Shown in pieces: positions 59,784 through 64,000 of a stretch of 64,000 nucleotides of DNA. This DNA is from a virus. Both the position numbers and the translations under genes were made by a program. Each line of letters opens with the position of its first letter. Within the stretch, counting starts at the first letter, position 1. Under the pieces are notes generated by a model. That model did no database searches. It was not told where the DNA came from and worked only from the letters and a program-made list of their open reading frames with translations. The stretch covers positions 1-64,000 of the IMG/VR virus record IMGVR_UViG_3300008117_000049; one strand, 5' to 3'.

Positions 59784-59978
59784 CTATTCGTCGTCTTTCT
59801 CCCGACGGATAGGAAAGGTTAGTACCCAAATAAGCAGGGTTACACCAATTAACTTGCCTACAATGTCTCTCGCTGAGCCTTCTAGAAGCACCCAACCGAG
59901 AGCAAGACCTAGTAGAGTCCACGCTTGGTCAAGTAGGTCTTTGAATAGTTCGCCGAGGAATTTAGTTAGTTTTTTCAT
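59784..59978 (-). CDS. Small membrane protein
   Basis: 64 aa. The N-terminal helix (LTKFLGELFKDLLDQAW) is amphipathic. Two hydrophobic segments follow (TLLGLALGWVLLEG and KLIGVTLLIWVLTFPI), then a charged tail (RREKDDE). A small two-span membrane protein next to a lysin suits a holin component. One-base overlap with the upstream gene. Confidence 0.6.
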   Translation of the reverse strand: MKKLTKFLGELFKDLLDQAWTLLGLALGWVLLEGSARDIVGKLIGVTLLIWVLTFPIRREKDDE

Positions 59979-60193
59979 TATTTATCTTCTTTCTTGCCAG
60001 CGAAGTACCCACCGATAATTCCGATAAGTCCAACGAGTGCGTTTTGTACCAGAGCAATTGCGTCTGGGTTGGTTCCTACTGCTTCGCCAGTTACCTGCTG
60101 GGCAGTCAGCATGGCTATATACTCACCAATTACAACTATGCCAATAAACACAAGTATGCCTAGGGTGATGATTAACATGAGTTTGTCTCTCAT
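59978..60193 (-). CDS. Small membrane protein (holin-like)
   Basis: 71 aa. Two transmembrane segments (LMLIITLGILVFIGIVVIGE and ALVGLIGIIGGYFAGK) are connected by a polar loop (TGEAVGTNPDAIALVQN), and a short basic end follows. Such proteins form holin pores. One-base overlaps with both neighbours indicate coupled expression. Confidence 0.65.
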   Translation of the reverse strand: MRDKLMLIITLGILVFIGIVVIGEYIAMLTAQQVTGEAVGTNPDAIALVQNALVGLIGIIGGYFAGKKEDK

Positions 60194-60489
60194 TATTCTT
60201 TTTCTTTCTTCTTGGTTGGGATTACTTCGTCTGTGTCTTTTAGTTTGGTGGTCTGGCGGAAAGCAGCGTTGATTTCATCCTTAGTTAGTTTTCCGTCTTC
60301 TAGGAACGCTAGGGATAGAAGTTCTACAACCTTTGCAACCGCCATAATTCCACCCATGATTGCGCTAAACCAGATAGGAATTTCCACTCCGCTTACTGAG
60401 CCAGCAACTGAGCCAGCACCAATAACTCCTAGAGCAGAAGCAACGAATGTGGCTATTACTCTAAGAATTACATTTCCAAAGAGTTTCAT
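60193..60489 (-). CDS. Holin-like membrane protein, paralogue of the 47.4-kb gene
   Basis: 98 aa. Two hydrophobic segments (VILRVIATFVASALGVIGAG and IPIWFSAIMGGIMAVAKVVE) are followed by LEDGKLTKDEINAAF and a Lys-rich tail. The 89-aa protein at 47408-47677 has the same plan and GKLDEDEINVAF. The lysis cassette position (just upstream of two other membrane proteins and the lysin) makes this the stronger holin candidate of the two. Confidence 0.65.
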   Translation of the reverse strand: MKLFGNVILRVIATFVASALGVIGAGSVAGSVSGVEIPIWFSAIMGGIMAVAKVVELLSLAFLEDGKLTKDEINAAFRQTTKLKDTDEVIPTKKKEKE

Positions 60490-63056
60490 TATTTTCTCCT
60501 ATAACTAGAACTTGAAGCCGCGGCTGTTGCCATAGCGGCTGTCTGGGCGATTTGTCCGACAACAAGTGTCGTTACAACTAATGTCTGAGCCTTTTCGCGA
60601 GCCTTTGGCGAGATGTCGGCTCCAACATTGCCAACAAGGTTGAATACAGCAACTACTGCCGCGGCTGCTTGTCCAACACCTGGGATATCGGCAATTGACT
60701 CGTCAAGAACAATGTCGTCTTGCTGGGCAGCAACTGCTAGGGCTTCTAGAGCCTGTTGATACTCTGGTGAGCCCTCAGTGGCTGTCTCAAAGGTTTCTAG
60801 GGCTGCCTCTACAAGTTGCTCTGCTTGTTCTGGGGTCAGGTCAGTTGGGACAACTTTGTCTAGTTCAACATCCATAAGGTCTTCAATAACTTCTGGAATA
60901 TTGGGGTCGCCCTCTGGCTCTGGTTCTGGCTCTGGTTCTGGAGTGTCTGCTATTACCTGCGCTTCTGACATAGCCTTGTTGAAATCATAAGAACTTGCTT
61001 CAACGGCTGATGCTTGAGAAACTTTTAGGTTTGTTTCTGCTGTCGTGGCCGAGGCTTCCATCTGTGACTTAGTGGCTAATGCTATAGATTCTTGGCCCTG
61101 GAAAGTTTGTAGATTTTGCTGTTCTGTGGCTAGTTCTGAGTTGGCTGTGTCCAATGCTGATTGAGCAGAGGTAAGGTCTGATTGCTTGTTATCTAGGGCT
61201 TCTTGTGCGTTATTGCGTAAAGTTATAGCATAAGACAACTCATCTTCAGCGTTATTCTTTAGTATAACTCGCCTTCCCTTCTCGTCAAGTTCTATCGCAT
61301 AAGCATCTGCTTTAATTTGCGCGAATGTCAGTGCTTCGTTGTAAGATAACTGCGCTTCTTGTAGTGGGGGAAGCAAAGCAGGGTCATTGATAAGTGGGGC
61401 TGTTGGTTGACCTAAGTAAGTAAGAGTTCCAACAATGTGCTTATACCAACCGCCACAAGGGTCGCCCCAAACGCCATTACTGGCAGAAATGGTTATTGAG
61501 TTGCCTTGTAGGTTTGGAACTATATTTATTCCGCACTCAGGGCGGTCTTTGGCTTCGTAGCGTAGAGAACTAGAAATAAATACTGCTCCGTCAGGGGCTG
61601 TGTAAGTTTTAGTCTGTCCCTCGTTGATAGCGACATCTAAGGTTCCCTCTACAAGAACTGGCTCTGTGGTGTAGTAGGTTTCATAGCGGTAGATTGTTTC
61701 TTCTCTGTAAGTAATTGTGGTGGTAGTGGTAGTGGCAGAAAGAGTTGGGTTCTTCATTTCTGGACCGTAGGTTCCATACCAATACCCGCCATCAAGTCCT
61801 GTAAGAATAACCTTGTAAGAATAGACAGTTGAATTTGGATTTACAGAAACGCTTCTGGTTGTCCAGTCGTGCCAGCCCTGTGGTGAGTTGTAAGACGCTC
61901 TACCGTTTTCTATTCCGTAAAGGTCATAAGTTATAACCTCTATCTTGTAGGTGTCCTGAATACCCCTGTTAGCATCTTGGTTCTTTACATCTACTGAAAG
62001 AGTAAGAGTGCCTGTAAGAGTTTCTTGCTTAGTGTAGGAAACGCTTTGGCTCATATACGAGAACTTGACAACGCCTTGGTTGATAGTTGGCTGTGAGCCT
62101 TGAGCACCTGTCCCAGCACCAGACCAAGTCGTGTGGTCTAGGGGTGGAAGAATGTTTTCGCTTTGTTGAGTGGTTGTAGTTACTTCTTCAACAATTATGG
62201 TTTCTGGAATTACTCGTATGTGTTCTTTTTGGTAAGTAGGTGCTGTCCAACTAGGGTCAGGAATAAGCAGAGTGTCATAGTTTTGCTGTGCTTCTAATAG
62301 TGCTTGTGCTTTATTGCTGGTGTTGATTTGGGCTGTGCTGAGTTCGCTGAAAGCATTGTTGGTGATGTTTATTTGATTAGTCAGTAAAGCGTCAGCAGAC
62401 GAGAGAGCCTGTTCTTTTGCTTGGACATCTGCCTTGACGACATTGAGATTAGTCAGTGAAGCGTCAGCAAGGGCTTTTGCTTGGTCTAAGTTGGTTTGTG
62501 CTGTGTCCCTTGTTGCTGTTTTATTATATACAGACTGCTGGGCTTCTTTGGCTAAAGACTGCTTGGCAAGATAGTCCTGAGTGGCTTTAGAAAGATTGAC
62601 TTGTGCTGTTTGATAGACGGCTAAGTCTGATTTGGCTTTGGCTATCTTGGCTTCTAGGTCTGCTATTTTGGCTTTGATATTGGCTAAGGCTGTGTCTAGG
62701 CTTGCTTGTAAGGCTGGGTCTGTGGCTTCGGTGGAGAGAGTTGCTAGTTTTGCCTTGTATTGTGATAGTGTGGTTTCAAGAGCAGAAATGTCTGACTCTG
62801 TAATGATTGGAGTTGCTAATGCAAATCGTGTTTGATTCTTTTGATTGGGGTAGTTATATAGTAGGTGTCCTGACACCTTTTGGTATTGCCCTTGTTGTGG
62901 CTGTAATTCAGACGCTATTCCAAAAGAAGAAGTAGCCGCCTGAGCCATACAAACTGGCGTAGAAAGAAATAGCACTGTCAGAGCAATCTGTGGTGCTTTT
63001 CTTTTTTTCTTGTTTTTTGAGTGCTCTCCCTCACCCCTGTTTTTCGGGGTAAGCAC
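60489..63056 (-). CDS. Large exported coiled-coil protein
   Basis: 855 aa from a GTG at 63056 with AGGA upstream. Residues ~15-42 form a signal peptide (basic KKKRK then IALTVLFLSTPVCMAQAA). A long coiled coil follows (residues ~65-260, with SDLAVYQTAQVNLSKATQDY), then a beta domain (~300-560) with two Cys pairs, a second coiled coil (~575-690), an acidic PEPEPEPEG linker, and a hydrophobic C terminus (~790-845). No virion-protein signature, sortase motif or enzyme motif is seen. A protein of this kind sent outside the cell is unusual in a phage. Confidence 0.65.
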   Translation of the reverse strand: MLTPKNRGEGEHSKNKKKRKAPQIALTVLFLSTPVCMAQAATSSFGIASELQPQQGQYQKVSGHLLYNYPNQKNQTRFALATPIITESDISALETTLSQYKAKLATLSTEATDPALQASLDTALANIKAKIADLEAKIAKAKSDLAVYQTAQVNLSKATQDYLAKQSLAKEAQQSVYNKTATRDTAQTNLDQAKALADASLTNLNVVKADVQAKEQALSSADALLTNQINITNNAFSELSTAQINTSNKAQALLEAQQNYDTLLIPDPSWTAPTYQKEHIRVIPETIIVEEVTTTTQQSENILPPLDHTTWSGAGTGAQGSQPTINQGVVKFSYMSQSVSYTKQETLTGTLTLSVDVKNQDANRGIQDTYKIEVITYDLYGIENGRASYNSPQGWHDWTTRSVSVNPNSTVYSYKVILTGLDGGYWYGTYGPEMKNPTLSATTTTTTITYREETIYRYETYYTTEPVLVEGTLDVAINEGQTKTYTAPDGAVFISSSLRYEAKDRPECGINIVPNLQGNSITISASNGVWGDPCGGWYKHIVGTLTYLGQPTAPLINDPALLPPLQEAQLSYNEALTFAQIKADAYAIELDEKGRRVILKNNAEDELSYAITLRNNAQEALDNKQSDLTSAQSALDTANSELATEQQNLQTFQGQESIALATKSQMEASATTAETNLKVSQASAVEASSYDFNKAMSEAQVIADTPEPEPEPEPEGDPNIPEVIEDLMDVELDKVVPTDLTPEQAEQLVEAALETFETATEGSPEYQQALEALAVAAQQDDIVLDESIADIPGVGQAAAAVVAVFNLVGNVGADISPKAREKAQTLVVTTLVVGQIAQTAAMATAAASSSSYRRK

Positions 63057-63064
63057 AAAAATTC

Positions 63065-63301
63065 CTAACTACCGGGCGACGGCTGTCCGTGTTGATTAGA
63101 CCAAACAACTTCACGAACATCTTCCAAAAGATTGAAAGACGCTTCTACCAATGCTTCGGTTTGAAGTAGTAGGTCTGCTTTAGAGTGTGGATAAAGTGGG
63201 TCAAGAAGTTGGTTATGAACCTCATTTATGACAGAAGTGGCTAATCTTATGCGACGCAAATTTGCTTCTACAAGAAGTTGATATTCGTCTAAGCCAGCCA
63301 T
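63065..63301 (-). CDS. Small helical hypothetical protein
   Basis: 78 aa. It is mostly helical (YQLLVEANLRRIRLATSVIN, LLQTEALVEASFNLLEDVRE). It ends 8 nt before the start of the large exported protein, so the two are probably one transcript. It is the first gene of the minus operon after the repeat region. No family is recognised. Confidence 0.55.
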   Translation of the reverse strand: MAGLDEYQLLVEANLRRIRLATSVINEVHNQLLDPLYPHSKADLLLQTEALVEASFNLLEDVREVVWSNQHGQPSPGS

Positions 63302-63337
63302 AAATCAATTTTACCTTAGATTTTGTAAGCGATTTTT

Positions 63338-63385
63338 ACTATACACATTTGGCTGACTTGTATAGTTTTTTGAGAAAACTATACA
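63338..63385. promoter_or_regulatory. Palindromic operator-like cluster
   Basis: TGTATAGTTTT (63359-63369) pairs with AAAACTATACA (63375-63385), a perfect 11-bp inverted repeat with a 5-bp centre. A further copy of ACTATACA lies at 63338-63345. Three copies of the same 8-mer (two direct, one inverted) are thus packed in 48 bp, 37 bp upstream of the minus-strand gene at 63301. Confidence 0.6.
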
Positions 63386-63421
63386 GGTTTTGTGGTCTTA
63401 TATTATAGAAAAAATGGTGAG

Positions 63422-63611
63422 ATACTGTGAGAAAAAATAGAAAAATAAAAAAGATTTGGGATAGTATCTAATGTATCTTTATTTTGGCCTATGTCCTAAT
63501 ACTATCGGGATATTTATATTTCTAAAAAAGATTTGCGATAGTATCCGAAAAGTGCTTTTTTCGGGATACTATTGGGTTTCACTAATTTATAAAAATGTTT
63601 TGCGATAGTAT
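63422..63611. repeat. Array of three ATACTATC-N30-GATAGTAT units
   Basis: Unit A: ATACTGTG (63422-63429, degenerate arm) and GATAGTAT (63460-63467). Unit B: ATACTATC (63499-63506) and GATAGTAT (63537-63544). Unit C: ATACTATT (63566-63573) and GATAGTAT (63604-63611). The gap is exactly 30 nt in each. The spacers also agree near their right ends: an A-run followed by GATTTGG or GATTTGC in A and B, and by TGTTTTGC in C. The same unit occurs at 22501-22546. The right arm of B and left arm of C additionally form a 14- to 15-bp hairpin (63538-63572). Confidence 0.85.
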
Positions 63612-63616
63612 GTGCG

Positions 63617-63753
63617 ACCTATCTATACCTAAAAACCTAACTGATTGTTAATCCTATACGCGCATGCATGTGTGCATGGGGGTGGCGGGAAACACAGTCA
63701 GATAGATAATTAGATAGGATAGGTTTTTTAGGTGTGTTTAGGTAAGATAGGTT
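63617..63753. repeat. Imperfect long inverted repeat with AGGTTTTT-type arms
   Basis: ACCTATCTATACCTAAAAACCTAA (63617-63640) is the inverse of sequences at 63715-63735 (GATAGGATAGGTTTTTTAGG) and again partly at 63739-63753 (TAGGTAAGATAGGTT). Between the arms lies GCGCATGCATGTGTGCATG. The structure continues the unusual character of the gene-free region. Confidence 0.45.
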
Positions 63754-63805
63754 TTGTTTTTGTGATAGCATTTTTTCAAAGCCGATTAGATAGAAAAGAG
63801 TTCAA

Positions 63806-64000
63806 ATGAGTTTTCAAGGTTTAGACATTTCAGAAGAGCAAGCGTTCAAAGATTATATAAACATCAAGCGAGCAAATAACCGTGATGGCAGGATTTGTAT
63901 TTGTGGTCATGGTATGGGATTTCACACTTTCATAGATGCTCGTGGAATTCATAAGTGTAATGCTCAAAAACAGAGTTGCCCTTGTAAGTCTCCAAGACCA
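63806..64000 (+). CDS. Small Cys/His protein (partial)
   Basis: At least 65 aa from the ATG at 63806 and open to the right edge. The motif RICICGHGMGFHTFIDARGI and a later KCNAQKQSCPCKS give Cys and His residues in a C-x-C-GH...H...C...C-x-C order, like small zinc proteins common in actinobacteriophages. A TGATAGCAT element at 63763-63771 could be its extended -10. It is the first plus-strand gene after the repeat region. Confidence 0.65.
   Translation, partial: MSFQGLDISEEQAFKDYINIKRANNRDGRICICGHGMGFHTFIDARGIHKCNAQKQSCPCKSPRP

Larger units (their letters stand above)
63302..63805. other. Gene-free repeat-rich region (504 bp)
   Basis: No supported gene is present. The region divides the minus operon from the partial plus gene at 63806. 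It is very A/T-rich and contains a perfect palindrome (63359-63385), an array of long-spaced inverted repeat units (63422-63611), a CGCGCATGCATG sequence (63659-63670) and a long imperfect inverted repeat with AGGTTTTT-type arms. The layout suits an origin or a master control region. Confidence 0.7.

Noticed and set aside
63422-63611. CRISPR array
   Set aside because: The arms are only 8 bp, inverted rather than direct, and no cas genes are present. Spacers are alike instead of unique.

Overview
The window is 64 kb of a tailed double-stranded DNA phage with siphovirus-type tail genes: a long tape measure, tail assembly chaperones with a -1 frameshift, and a Dit-like protein. The likely host is a low-GC actinobacterium, probably a freshwater one. 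Evidence for an actinobacterial host is two WhiB-type Fe-S regulators, DUF3039- and DUF7455-like Cys proteins common in Actinobacteria, a B12-dependent RNR with NrdH, and several apparently leaderless promoters. The host assignment is inference. No terminase, portal or complete capsid gene is visible, so the genome continues to the left.

Layout. 1-19.0 kb (+): end of a structural gene, head-tail connector, neck/tail completion proteins, frameshifting tail chaperone, 1106-aa tape measure and three very large tail-tip proteins that share a repeated His-Gly beta module. 19.0-30.3 kb (+): small genes, then replication and recombination (DNA polymerase A, RuvC-like resolvase, SNF2 helicase, Fe-S PD-(D/E)XK nuclease, Sak4-like ATPase, SSB-like protein), a glycosyltransferase-like gene, a methyltransferase, a pyrimidine-dimer glycosylase and a WhiB protein. 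30.3-32.2 kb (-): metallophosphoesterase, HTH protein, membrane protein. 32.4-36.0 kb (+): primase-helicase and a second glycosyltransferase behind a structured leader. 35.9-38.0 kb (-): serine recombinase, a small conserved gene, and an ABC-ATPase/GNAT fusion. 38.2-43.9 kb (-): a separate tail-fibre locus with Mtd-like, collagen-like and C1q-like proteins. 44.3-47.7 kb (+): RNR, NrdH, zinc ribbon, WhiB, holin-like protein. 48.4-49.7 kb (+): basic peptide, lipoprotein, tmRNA, a tRNA-like relic and an orphan structured ncRNA with its own promoter and terminator. 49.8-57.9 kb (+): nuclease-like protein, three DNA methyltransferases, S-adenosylmethionine synthetase, a chain of overlapping micro-genes, a nucleotide-metabolism fusion and a metalloprotease-like protein. 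58.2-63.3 kb (-): M23 endolysin, Cys-rich protein, three small membrane proteins, and a large exported coiled-coil protein. 63.3-63.8 kb: a gene-free repeat region before a last partial gene.

How it fits together: the phage carries a nearly self-sufficient replisome, dNTP supply (RNR, NrdH, dNMP kinase) and a DNA-modification set (methyltransferases with their own SAM synthetase, a Mom-like GNAT fusion, two glycosyltransferases). It also has its own ribosome-rescue RNA.

The most unexplained sequence signal is the unit ATACTATC-N30-GATAGTAT. It occurs with exactly the same 30-nt spacing three times in the gene-free region at 63.4-63.6 kb (one copy with a degenerate left arm) and once more directly upstream of the SNF2 helicase gene at 22.5 kb. 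The orphan ncRNA at 49.5-49.7 kb is the second.
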